Positions 32,741-43,891 of a stretch of 64,000 nt of DNA are shown piece after piece. The stretch's first letter is position 1. The number at the start of each line of letters is the position of its first letter. The notes under the pieces are model-generated. The model saw only the letters and a list, made by a program, of their open reading frames with translations, did no database searches and was not told the origin of the DNA. The translations under genes were made by a program, and so were the position numbers. Origin of the DNA: Rostrohypoxylon terebratum (lineage: Eukaryota > Ascomycota > Sordariomycetes > Xylariales > Hypoxylaceae); the NCBI GenBank assembly GCA_022497145.1, contig MU385969.1, forward strand, positions 1 to 64,000. Reading direction: 5' to 3'.

Positions 32741-35720
32741 TTACTTCACGACGTCATCATCGCGCGAAGTATCCAGCATTTCGATAACTTCCTCATCCAC
32801 AGCATTTTCCTTCGCAAAATACCACGGCGTGAAACCATGCATATCTCGAGCTCCCATATCCGTTCCACCATCGAGCAGCATGCGGACAATTCTCACGTTG
32901 CCTGAAGCCGCAGCCCAGTGTAGCGCGGTTTGTTGGTCTCTGTTTCGCGCATTGGGGTCTGCCCCACATTCCAGTAGCAGGCCAACTACCTGCTCGTGTC
33001 GTTGTGCCTCCCCGCCGTTCATGGGATGGGAGCCAGGAGGATGTCCAGCAGGACCTTCCGAGTCGTCGATATCTTTTTGGATTGCCCGGGCAGCTATGGC
33101 ACGGTTGCCACTACACGCCGCCCAGTGTAAGGCTGTCCAGCCATTTTGACATTGGCGAGTTACATCTACCCGCGCGTCAGAGAGGAGTAGCCTGGCAACA
33201 GAAATGTGACCCCGACTGCATGCCCAATGTAGCGCCGTTCTTCCGTCGAGAGTCGTTTCGTCTGGATGACATACAGCGAGCAGCTCCTCGACCACCTTTG
33301 TGTGGCCGTATTTGGCAGCCCATTGGAGTGGAGTCATGCCCCTCTCCGCCCTAAAATTTGGTTCCGCTCCTAACTGGAGAAGACGGCGAACAACGTCCAA
33401 AAAGCCTCCTCTGGCGGCCCAATGTAGAGGAGTCTTTCCCCTAGAATCTGCTTCGTGGGGATGGAGGCAATTTTGGATGAGAACGTTCATGACTGGCAGT
33501 GCACCAAGCCGAGCGCAAAGTTGGATGGCAATGTTGGGGCTCGAGGACATGCGCGCGCTACTCTCCCCCCTCTGCTCATCTAGAATATTTGATGCCATCG
33601 CGACTGTAGACTCGTTTTGGAAGACAGCCAGGACGATGGGATCAAGGTCCCCGCTGTAAAAGTCCCTTACGTGTCCTCCCCAATGCTGTGCTGCATATCT
33701 TAAAAATGGATACGATGAGACTGACTCGACGAGGCCTTTTTCTGGAGATAACAGATGCAGGTATGTGAGACATGCCTTCGTTATATCGAATCGTGCTCTC
33801 GGAAACCAATTCTCGTTAGTCCTCATGAGATACTCGTGAAGCGACTGATGCACAAAACGGAAGGTATCATGCTCGGCGTTGATCACAACTAGACCGGCAC
33901 ATACATCTAACACGACCCTTTGAGACACCACATCCTCATATAGAGGTATATCTTCATGAGGTTCTATGGCGAGCGCATGTATCAATTCCCCCGTGGAGAG
34001 TTGACGCTTGGAATGGTAAATCCAAGATAGAGTTCCCATGGCGATTAACCTTCTGTCGGGAGGTTCAAGTTCAATTCTATCCATCGACTCCTTGTATAGA
34101 GCGTCTAACTCGACAGGTAGTTCGCAAACTGCCTTCCTAACTTCAGACAAGCGTGAGGCATGGATGAGACGATTGCACTGTAGTGCAGATATGAGGAACC
34201 TATAGTCGACGTAAGCGATTTCAACCGAGTTGCATTTATTTGGAGGTAGCGCTATACATAGGTGACGACTGGTCTGTTACTCGCTGTACGATCTCGTGCC
34301 GCAAGTCTATCGGCACGAAATCCGATAGCTCACTGCCGGTGTTTATCATGTAGTCCACAAAGGTACGAATATCTGAGGGGTTAGTCTTAATCTCAAGCTG
34401 ACAATAAGAGTCAAAGGCACGAGGAATCTCTCTTATATGCGGTCGGCTCGATACTAGTACATGAGCCGAGGCATCGGAAATCTTCCTCAGGACTTGTAAG
34501 ACCTGCTTTCTCTGGAAGTGGCATTCATCAAGGGCATCGATGATGACAAAATAGTTGGATTGTTTCGAGTAGATGTGTCTGATCAAGGTAGTTATGTCGT
34601 CGATTTTGAGTTTCCTGCGACCGCTGTCCAAGTTTTGGTAAGCAGTTTTGAGCACTGCGGGTATGGTGGGTTCCGCCTCGACAAGTTGTCTGAAGATCGC
34701 CGAGGCGATTTCAGTGGCTATGCTACTATGAATAGAAGTACGATAATCGCAGTAAAAATAGGCAACTTTGCCTCCAATTCCGGTTAAGTGATCGATTACA
34801 AGTGTCCTACCAAGAGTCAGCTTGGTGTGGCGGTAGAGAGTGACAGAGGTATCTGCACACATGAGTTGAGTTTTGCCGACCCCCGCTAATTGCGAATTAG
34901 TCAACGTTACCTCTGGTGAAAAGCCGTGTGGAACTCACGCGCACCATAACACCACAAGACTTGTGAGCTTTTGTCCATCCAGTGTTTGAATTCATGTGTA
35001 TTGAATATCCATTGTCCAGTGTTATGATGTCGTATTGAGCTGAGGTCAGCATGCCTTCGCCGCCAATCGTCTTTGGATATCCAATCCAATATCAGCTGCT
35101 TCTCATGAGCTAGGTGAGAAAACAATTGGCTCGTTAGAATCTCAGAAACATTTGGAATTCCGGTTTTCTAACCTTGTTCAGCAGTGTCGGCCTTTTTCTT
35201 CAACTCCCTGATTTCGCCTAAGGTTGAGAGCTGGAGTCGTCTGGTGTACTTCCGTTAACAGATACAGTGGAGGCGGCGAGCATTTTGATCCTTACAGCCC
35301 TGTTATAAATGTGGTTGCCCGGATTCGCTCTTTACAGCGACTAAGACGACTAGCCCACCGAAGTGTCTCGTCCTCACTGAACGGCCAGAGGAGCTTTTTG
35401 ACCATAAACGAAGCCTTCCGAAGCTGAGCAGCCTGAAGTGTACGGTCTAGTTCCTCCAATTCTGCACGGACAAGGGCAAATTCTATGGGCAAAGGAACAT
35501 GCTGAGAAGTCATGTAGTCTGGCGTAAGGGACTGGATAAGTAATGAATCTTGGATCTCTGAAAGCAGCGCTTTAAGGGACACGAGCTCCGCAAGGTATAG
35601 AGTTACGTTGCTAGGCAGACTTGAAACCCTTGAGATATGGTCTTGGGTAAGTTGAGCCACCTGTACAGCTAGGCTGAGAGCTCCTACAATTGCGGATGCG
35701 ACATCAGTGGCGTTAGCCAT
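32741..35720 (-). CDS. NLR: Helo-like N-domain, NACHT, ankyrin repeats
   Basis: CDS complement(join(32741..34199,34258..34806,34861..34885,34939..35109,35173..35240,35296..35720)), 898 aa; five introns of 53-63 nt. The N-terminus (ATDVASAIVGALSLAVQVA, then helices to about 140) resembles the fungal Helo-like STAND N-terminal domain. The P-loop GAPGVGKT (220-227) is encoded by a 25-nt exon with split codons. The NACHT continues with VAYFYCDYR, YFVIIDALDECHF (Walker B) and LVSSRPHI. A winged-helix-like RQLSTGELIHALA follows. About six ankyrin repeats at 660-890 carry repeated TPLHWAA/TALHWAA cores. Expected to be a cytosolic signal-responsive NLR whose ligand binds the repeats and whose N-domain triggers cell death (family knowledge). 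All Walker residues are intact. Confidence 0.88.
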
Positions 35721-36611
35721 ATTATTGTGGAGTTGGTGATTTAGAGCATGCCGTTCCCGTAGCGATTATATGTCATTAATACCTAGGTCCTAGGTATGTA
35801 GGTATTATGTGAACTTCGGCTCGGCTGGGATAATAAGCTGAGAACAATTAGTATATGTAGGTAGGCAAGTAGGTAGGCAGGCTGGCAGGCAGGCAGGTAC
35901 ACTTCCAAGAGGAGCCGCACATGGTCTCCAATGGTACTGTAAGGTTGCATCGTACCTATGCGACTCTATGTAGGATGGGTTTTTGGAGTGTCCTCATTAG
36001 CATGTGCGCATCGGCGTCGCCACAGCCCCACGGATACCCATTGAAACCGCTGTTGTGTAACAGTACAATGTCCTGCATCAAGTCCCTGTGGTTCTCGGAT
36101 CCGTTGTTTACGTTGATTCTTCCTACTTGGTTGTTATATTTCTTAGGTTTTAAAGAGGAACTACGTAGCTGTATAAAACCACACTAAAGTGGATCTATCC
36201 AGGATCCACATCCCCGCACCCGCTTCGGACCCCCACTCAGTCCCGAACATGGTATTAGAAGCCGGACGTGGTGCTTATCGCACTTTCCTCAGATGCAGAC
36301 CCTATGGATATTAGGATAGACCCACTTCAGTGTGGTTTTGTTACCTACGTAATATTAGTTAGGTACACTTAATTAGTTACACTTAAACCTAAGAAAAACA
36401 ACAATCAACCAAGAAAAATCTGCACGTAAACCACGGACCCAGGAAGCACAACCCCAATTATACTACATCCAATAGGTTCTCAAACAGCTACCAGCTACTA
36501 TATCGCGGTACACCGTATAGCGCTTTTCCAGAGGTTAAGCTGCTGGAAAAATATATTCCATCCTTAGGTTTCGGTGGCCTGCATGTCGTCACGGTCGTCT
36601 TGTTCCTGTTG
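35721..36611. other. Intergenic between two ankyrin-type genes
   Basis: Promoter of the NLR at 35720 plus the 3' flank of the next gene. A GGTAGGCA/GGCAGGCA run lies at 35852-35900. An 88-codon frame at 35921-36187 (plus) has no recognisable motif. Confidence 0.4.
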
Positions 36612-39600
36612 CTACTTCCGCTGCTCAGATTGGTTGGTGGACATGCGACGGGCTTCAGGCTGTTCATTTACGGTATTACTCGCTTGCTGATATACCTGCC
36701 CGGCTTGATGCAGTAGTGCGATGTTTTCCCGTTTCAGGGCAGCTTCCTCACTCTCCCATCGTATCTTATCCTGATGCTCCTGCTCTCGCCTTCGTCTCTT
36801 CTCTCCTTCCATCCGTATCTTTCTATCCTCTTTTTCAACAACGTCAGGAAGTCCAACGGCACCTTCTGGCTGCTCCGCCCCAAATTCTGCATAGTACCGA
36901 TCCAGGCAATGCTTCGTTCTTAGTAGTCTATCCAGCTGCTCATACCCGATAGCTTGTGACCGGTAGAACTTCATGTACATGGTGGGCGAGAAAAAAAGGC
37001 GTTTCCCATTTCGGTCCCGGTCCACGAAAACGTTGTCCTCGTGGTTGATGATAGGCCACATGACGATATCAAGAAGGGCAAGAGTGACGGCATATGAATT
37101 TTCGAGTGCGAGGAATAGAGGATTTTTGCCGTGCCATTTGTCATAGGGGTTGATTTTTCCTTCATTCAACGCTAGAAGTGTTGATTCTATATCAGATGCG
37201 CTTTTCGTCCCATCGCATTTGTAGGCCAACTCCTGAATCGGAGTTCGACCATCATGCTTAGGCTTACTACTGGGAAAGCTGCTATCATACCCTGCCTTTA
37301 TGAGCTCAATCACAACATCGCCATGAAGCTCCCTCGCCGCTTCGTGGAGGCTTCCATCGGTATGTCTGAATTTTGCTTTCAGCAGGGCCTTGACGGTATT
37401 TAAACCACCAACTTGGCTAGCGCAATATAAGGCTGTCCTGTCATGATTGTCGCGAGCGAGAGTATTGGCTTGCGCTCTGATGAGCTTTTCCACTACATCT
37501 GAGCGGTCATTCATTGCTGCTAGAATTAATGGTGTTACCCTAGAAAGAGGTGCTGCAGCCTGGACGCTTGCTATCACTAGATCAGTAATTCGGTCGCATA
37601 CAACAGCTAGGGAAATTTCTTACCTTTAGCGTCAATTAGTGCTTTTATGACAGGTGAGGATACCGGACTGTCGACTTTCAAGGACCAAATTAGCACGCCG
37701 ACTGGTTCGGCTTGCTCAAATAAGACAGTGTCGCATTTAGCCTCCAGGTCACATCCTAGCTCCGCTAGATACTTCACGAGTTTCACCGATTCCGGATGTG
37801 CAGTCAGGCATTCGATGATAGGCGGCGATCGACCAGGTAGAACAGCGGAAAAGTCGGGACAGCATTCTGTGTCCTGGCCCAGAATGAGCGCATTAATTAA
37901 ACTTATCACCGCGTCCTCCTCTATTTCGGCTGCAACCACTTCAGAAAAGGCATGCGTCAGGGTTTCCCGGGTCGTAGACCTGGTAGCGAGCTTCCTTAAC
38001 AAGCTCAGATTTCCAGCTCGCGCCGCTATCCTGAGCGATTCCGCGTTGTTGTAATTTACGTCAGCCAACTCAAATTCTAGTATCATGTCGATCAGGGCCT
38101 CCGAGCAGCGTCCTGATACGTAAGCCTGTATCGCTCGGATGAGAACAAGCGTTACTGTCTCACCACTTGCACCCCATTCTAGTAAGATCTCAACAACCCA
38201 GATGTTGCGGTCGTCAAGAGAATGCCAGTCGTTTGAATGCTCTATTAGACCCAACAAAGCTTTATCGACGGCAGCCGGATTGATTGACTTTTCCAGCAAA
38301 TAAATAGCACTGCTCTCAAACAGCCTCACAGCCTGACAAAACGCTTTCTCAACTAATGGACCGGACGCACCAAGTTCGAGGAAGAACTGAATAATCTCCA
38401 GACCCCGCTCATTTTTGAAGAGGTGCTCCCCTCCTGAGAGAGCTTCGGCCAACCCGGCGTTGATGGGAAGAAGTGGCTCTTCTGACTGAACTAAAAGTTG
38501 TAGAATATCAAGGTGCTGGAACCTTGCAGCTAATGTAAATGCCGTAGCCTTCAGATCATCTGCAGCTGAGGCATGTCCCGTGCCACCGGCAAGGACCGAT
38601 TCAATCATTTGACTTCTCAATACAGGATCACCTACTCTCATCGCAGGCTCTATAGCATTTTTAAGTGATTTCATCTGTGGAGCATAAGAGATGAGTAGTT
38701 CGAGGATTTCTGTCCACCCCTCTGCTGCTGCAAGCGCGAGGGGACGGCCGTCACAAAAATTGACGTCCGCACACCCCCTTTTTAGAAGGAGGTCGACCAA
38801 TTCATGTCGAGACTTTTCGTCGCCAACGATCAACGTGCGATCGAGGGTTCGAAGCAACAATTCGTCCAAAGGGTCTCCACGTAGCCCTGCTAGTATCAGG
38901 GGTTCAATCATGCGGTGGACGGCTTGAATGTCGCTAAGTTTTCTGACCTCACGGAATGCTGTTGTAATCGATGTTTGGGGTGGATTATGGCTGAAGAGAA
39001 TATGTAGTAATTCTGGCTTGCCTGTACTAATTGCAAATCTCAAAGCTTCTGCGTCGTTATATTCTATTGAGGCGCCATACGCCACAAGAGTCTGAGCCAA
39101 CTCGTGTTGCTCTTTCTGTATCGCGTAGACGAGCATGAGAGCCGTCCCTGGGCCTTGGGCACCCGCCTTAAGGCATTCTTTAAGGACTCTAGTCTGTCCG
39201 AAATGATATGACTGTAAGACAGCCTTGTCAAGCACGTCGTGATCGGGCGATTTGGCTTGATGAGATATTATGGATGTGGCAATAGTCTCCCAACCATCCT
39301 CAATGGCAGCCGACAGTGCGGCTCCATTCTCAAAATTTACGTCGGCACCAGCCTTCAATAGAACTTGAACCATGGATGGTAAACCAAGCTTTGCGGCCCG
39401 AAAAAGCCCATTGTCACGGCAATTCTGGCATGCACCGTTGAACCCGGTAACCAATGACTTCACCACCCCATCAGCGCCAGAATCAACCAAGCGGAGGAAT
39501 TGATCACATAGGGGCCCTGCGTCAGCGCCCATTATGCGAAGCATCATGACTTTCTCCTCATCTTTCTGGTTCATAGCGATAGGCAGTGCTTGATCTAAAG

Positions 39601-40159
39601 CTAGTTCATCGGCTTCCGCTATGAGGAGGCGCAGTATGCCTGAGGGGCAATTAAGAGTTGCCCTTTCTAACAAATTGCTACGGATATCTTCTTGGTTCTT
39701 GCCCATCATGATTTTCAAGCGATTTAAGCTCTTTCGTCTCATGAAGCAGACATCGGCGTCGTTTTCAAGCAGCGCCTGAACTAATCCGGGAGTGGCGTTG
39801 ATCACAGTTCCGTCAGCAATACTGGAAAGTACTGCAGTAGCCTCCTTATATCCGAAAACGGCGGGCCTTCGAGACGAGCCAGTGTCAGAACAGTGTTCAA
39901 GCATCAGTCTATCGGCCCATTCATAGTCTGGCTCTGAGGGCTCCCATGAAAAGCCTCTCGTATCCTGGCTAGGCTGAGTATATGGTTCTGGGGAGAAATA
40001 AGTCGTCGCGGCTGAAACAGGAGATGTGATGATATCTGAGCGGTTTGAAAACAAAGTCGACGGCGAGTTCAACGATGAAGAGCTACAAGCAGATCCTAAC
40101 TGGGGACTCCAAGATGCTGCCATTGTTGCGTACTTTGCACCAAATGTCTCGAATTTCAT
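36612..40159 (-). CDS. Large degenerate-ankyrin repeat protein
   Basis: CDS complement(join(36612..37576,37624..40159)), 1166 aa, with one 47-nt intron (GTAAGA...CTAG). The first 90 residues are Ser/Pro-rich and likely disordered. From about 90 onward are repeated, weak ankyrin-type helix pairs with a recurring ADVNF-x-n-PL-LAA-x-EGW pattern (ADVNFENGAALSAAI, ADVNFCDGRPLALAA, ADVNYNNAESLRIAA). Better ankyrin units follow in exon 2 (RVTPLILAAMNDRSDVVEKL, RTALYCASQVGGLNTVKAL). The C-terminus (about 1080-1166) is a charged coiled coil. No NACHT or other enzyme domain is visible. Probably a cytosolic scaffold or truncated NLR relative; its position inside the NLR block supports an immune-type role (inference). 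Confidence 0.8.
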
Positions 40160-40985
40160 AAGAGTTTAGTACTCGGTGATTGAGAGGTCCGGTTATGTAG
40201 GGAAAAGTTTTTCTCTTCATGATACTCGTAGATATTGTATAGCTAGAAGCGTCTAGGTACCTACCGACCTATGCCTACTAGTCAGGTGAGTAGATACTAG
40301 GGTAATGCCATGAGGCTCTCCTCCTGATTCAACATCAAAAGGTCGACTTGCCAAGGCTTGGCCCCCCTACTTTGTGGGACAAGGAGTCAAAACATGAGCC
40401 GAAGCAGCACAATGCATCCCGAGACACAGCCTTGGTCCTGACCAGTGGGCTAGCACACAAAACGAATGTGGCGAAGAGAATTCAAGAATAGATGGTTGCT
40501 CCAATTGGGGTCCGATGCAAGTCGGTCCGTATCTAAGCCTCCCTGCAGATGCAGATTTCATTAATGAATCGGTACATTGTCAGATACTTCGGCGCCATGT
40601 TCCTTTCCCAACTCCGGGTGGGGGTCAATGGGGGTCATTGCACTATCCTGTAAACAGGCTACGACTGTCAGAATAGAGAGTACGGCACTCCCAAACATAG
40701 ATGGGCCCCAAAATTTTAACCGAGAAAATTACCTGCCCGCAGACCATTTTCGAGGCCAATCACTGGAACTCCAAGGATCATCTAGCCTAGCCCCTGAGGT
40801 CAAAGGAGGCAGAGGCATCTAGTCTAGTCCCTGTACTGGGCCAGCCTGTTATAATACATTGCGGTATCAAGGCCAAAGCATTTGACCAGCGAGTCATTGA
40901 GTACCTACATGCCTAGCGAGGTAATCTTCAAATTCATAAACCTTGTTCCTTTTTCCTCATAATTCTCTAGCAGAAATCAATCAAT
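40160..40985. other. Divergent intergenic region
   Basis: Holds promoters of the ankyrin gene (minus) and the acidic protein (plus). CTAGGTACCTACC words at about 40253-40268. A short open frame at 40577-40822 has no recognisable motif. Confidence 0.35.
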
Positions 40986-43208
40986 ATGCCGAAACTACCG
41001 ACTCCTATCAATGAATCAGTAGATGCTCTTCCAGGTTCAGCCGAATGGTTATCGACCCATTTGACTGGTCTGGGATTTGGATGCAAGCACCTACAGAAGT
41101 ACTCCATCCGCCACGAGCAGAGCGAACCAGCCTTTCCAAGTCGCCTTGGATTCTTCTATAATGCCGCCGAGAACAATGCAAGAATTAGCTTCCTTGATAC
41201 GAGAAAGCTTTGCAAGAACTGTCTGGTCTTGGTCGTGCCAGAAGGGTACAACTGCTGGTTGCCCCATACGTGCTTGCCAACAGGACCACAAAGTCACAAC
41301 TCTCCCCTACTACAATTCAGCGCCTCCCCGTCTTCAGGAAGCTTTCCATTGTTATTTCAAGCAGGGACCGAGGGCATATTCGATATTCATGGCGTGCCTC
41401 GAATCGCAGTAAAGTTGGGTTTTCAGGATACTACCCCTGTTGTAGTCCCCATGCCTCAACTTCCCGGATTCAAGGAGGCTTGGAGTTGGATCCAATGGGA
41501 GCGGAAACCATTCTATATCGATCAATTGCACCTCACGAAAGGATGGAGTAGCCTCGCGCGAAGGGCAGCAGAACGCGATCGCATCATTGTACAGAAGCAT
41601 GGGATCATATATTCCCCTGTCTTCCTCGCAACCTGTACCGAGCCTGCCCCTAATGCGCCCCATTTGGAGGATGAAAAAGTTCCTCGCGGCGATAGGTTGA
41701 CAGAGGATTCTCCCGCCAACAGGCTGCGAATGACAACTAAAATACTGCACCAAGAAGAACCAACGAAATCGCTAGGGCCTAAAACTAATCTTCCCGAAAC
41801 CTCCATTGAGATATTGACTGAGGAGCCTCCCTGCCTTGGGAGGCCTCTCTCAAGCCCTCAAAGTAAGATCACCAGTACGCCTAAAGCTTCGTTTAGCGAT
41901 ATCGTCACAACATTACTTGCGAATGTGACAGTAAAAGCTCGCCCTAAAGAGACGAAATGTGACACCCATGGGGTTAGTGAATTAAGTTCAAAAGTAGTAA
42001 TCGACCAGGGCTTTCCGAGCCGCGAAGTGCCGGATAGAGACGCGGTGCACTATACACGGAAACCAGCACCAACGAAGAATTGGTGCCGCCATGGTCCTAT
42101 TCCTTTTGACAGCCCCATTTCCACGCCAAAATTGTCAGACTTCATGCGCCGGGCGGAGGTTGCTGACGAAGAGGCAACTTCAGTAGCCCATCTCCCACTT
42201 AGACACAGGCGTGGAAAAGGCCCCAAGATCGAGGACAGTACCCCATTAGTCGGCCCAGGATCGGCCGCCGTAACAGTTAGCTCAGAAAGATTTTTGTCCC
42301 TGCGCGGTAAAAAGGAGGACGCGATACCACTTGCGAGCTCCAGGTTCATAGAGTCCACATTCAGGATACTGGGGACCGCCATAAAAGACGAACTCAAAGA
42401 AGTAATAGAAGATTGCGTAAAAGAAAGGCCCCACAACTACGGCGGTCAGAGAAAGCAGAACCCTTCAGAAGACAACAGTTGGAATTCAATAGACGAAGGC
42501 TCATGCGACCAAGATACAACCAATCAACCAAGACATATGACAGCTTCCGGACTTCTTTACGAAGCGCAAAGTGCAGAGCCAGATCACGTATCATCAATGA
42601 CTCATGGAGCTGTGGTTAGTCGTACATTGAACAGCGACTTTATCAATAACATGGGTGATGAAGCTAGCGAACCACGCCAATATTACTTCCAGTCTGGCGA
42701 GAATCCTAACTACCATCCCTATCGCCACCCTGGATCCTGGAATGACCACGATGGAACAGCGCCTACTGGTGTCGATGCCCAGGCATTTGAGGCTTTGGTT
42801 GGCTTAGAGGAAAGTAGCGACAACGATCCTGAATACGAGGACGAGGTTCCATTTCATAACGAGACCGATGCCGACTCTTACACTAGCAGCATTTATTCGG
42901 AAGAAGGGAAGTTCTTCGATCATCATGGTGTCTCCAATGGCGTTGATGATGGTCTGGGTCAATACCCTGAAGGCGCATTCGCCGACGGCTCATGCGATAG
43001 TGACGGTGACAATGACAATGAGAACGGATTGGCAGGATACTACTCCGGAAGTGAAGATGGCGAAAGTGAAGATAGCGAAAGTGAAGAAGAATGTGAGGAA
43101 GAAGAATGTGAGGAAGAAGAATGTGAGGAAGAAGAATGTGAGGAAGAAGAATGTGAGGAAGAAGAATGTGAGGAAGAGGTATATGGAAAAGAGGGAGATT
43201 GCATTTGA
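40986..43208 (+). CDS. Hypothetical 740-aa protein with acidic, cysteine-spaced C-terminal repeat
   Basis: Single exon. The N-terminal 200 residues look globular, with paired cysteines (LCKNC, CWLPHTC) and WSWIQWERKPFYIDQLHL. The middle is long and low-complexity, likely disordered. The last 80 residues are extremely acidic, ending in six tandem CEEEE-type units encoded by a 15-bp minisatellite (43091-43180). Frame 3 is open throughout, against a shorter alternative frame over the repeat. No family is recognised. Acidic tails of this kind are seen in chromatin and RNA-binding proteins, but nothing here shows a function. Confidence 0.6.
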   Translation: MPKLPTPINESVDALPGSAEWLSTHLTGLGFGCKHLQKYSIRHEQSEPAFPSRLGFFYNAAENNARISFLDTRKLCKNCLVLVVPEGYNCWLPHTCLPTGPQSHNSPLLQFSASPSSGSFPLLFQAGTEGIFDIHGVPRIAVKLGFQDTTPVVVPMPQLPGFKEAWSWIQWERKPFYIDQLHLTKGWSSLARRAAERDRIIVQKHGIIYSPVFLATCTEPAPNAPHLEDEKVPRGDRLTEDSPANRLRMTTKILHQEEPTKSLGPKTNLPETSIEILTEEPPCLGRPLSSPQSKITSTPKASFSDIVTTLLANVTVKARPKETKCDTHGVSELSSKVVIDQGFPSREVPDRDAVHYTRKPAPTKNWCRHGPIPFDSPISTPKLSDFMRRAEVADEEATSVAHLPLRHRRGKGPKIEDSTPLVGPGSAAVTVSSERFLSLRGKKEDAIPLASSRFIESTFRILGTAIKDELKEVIEDCVKERPHNYGGQRKQNPSEDNSWNSIDEGSCDQDTTNQPRHMTASGLLYEAQSAEPDHVSSMTHGAVVSRTLNSDFINNMGDEASEPRQYYFQSGENPNYHPYRHPGSWNDHDGTAPTGVDAQAFEALVGLEESSDNDPEYEDEVPFHNETDADSYTSSIYSEEGKFFDHHGVSNGVDDGLGQYPEGAFADGSCDSDGDNDNENGLAGYYSGSEDGESEDSESEEECEEEECEEEECEEEECEEEECEEEECEEEVYGKEGDCI
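43091..43180 (+). repeat. 15-bp coding minisatellite (Cys-Glu4 units)
   Basis: Six near-perfect copies of 'gaagaatgtgaggaa' encode successive CEEEE units at the end of the 740-aa protein. Copy number is likely to vary between strains. Confidence 0.85.
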
Positions 43209-43891
43209 GAACTCGTCTTTTCATAGCACTAAACCCCCTGTAGTTTAGTGCTGATCAGCCAATCTTATAACGCCCGACTTACTGACCTTAGCGCTTGATA
43301 ACAGCTACAACTTGTGTGTTGGATCAGAAACAACGACGGTTATAGATATTTTTCCTTTTTTTTTAATATTCGTTGATGTAATATATACCTATACCTATTT
43401 ACCTAGTATCTTTCTATGAGTAAAATCGACTTTATACCTGAATAGGTACTAGGTAGGTAAGTAAGCCGTAGCCTGTAGAATGCTGTAGAATGGGTAGCTG
43501 GAGGCCCCCATGACACTATGGATATCCATAGCACTCGAGGGCGCTGGACATTTAACCTTGGAAGTCTTAGTGAGCTTAGTGAGCCCTGGATGCGCATGTA
43601 CTAGGTAGTACGTGCTGTTGGGTGTGGTTACGTAAACAAGGACATAAGAGGGGATTTCAGTGCTTTAGATTGAAAGTTTAAGTCTTAAGAAAAGTTACGT
43701 AAGGTGGGGATTACATAAGGTGATGAAAGCGGGGGTTATGGAATTGTCTTACGTGGACGTGACACAGAAGTAATCCCAACAAAAACAAACTACGAGAATC
43801 ATCGCCGTCTCATTTCTCTCTTTTACTATATAGATACAAAGAATCCTAACTCCCTGTGTTTTCACCACCAGTCTTGTCTAAGTATTCAACT
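43209..43891. other. Convergent 3' flanks
   Basis: No gene. TAGGTACTAGGTAGGTAAG words at about 43445-43465. Confidence 0.4.
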
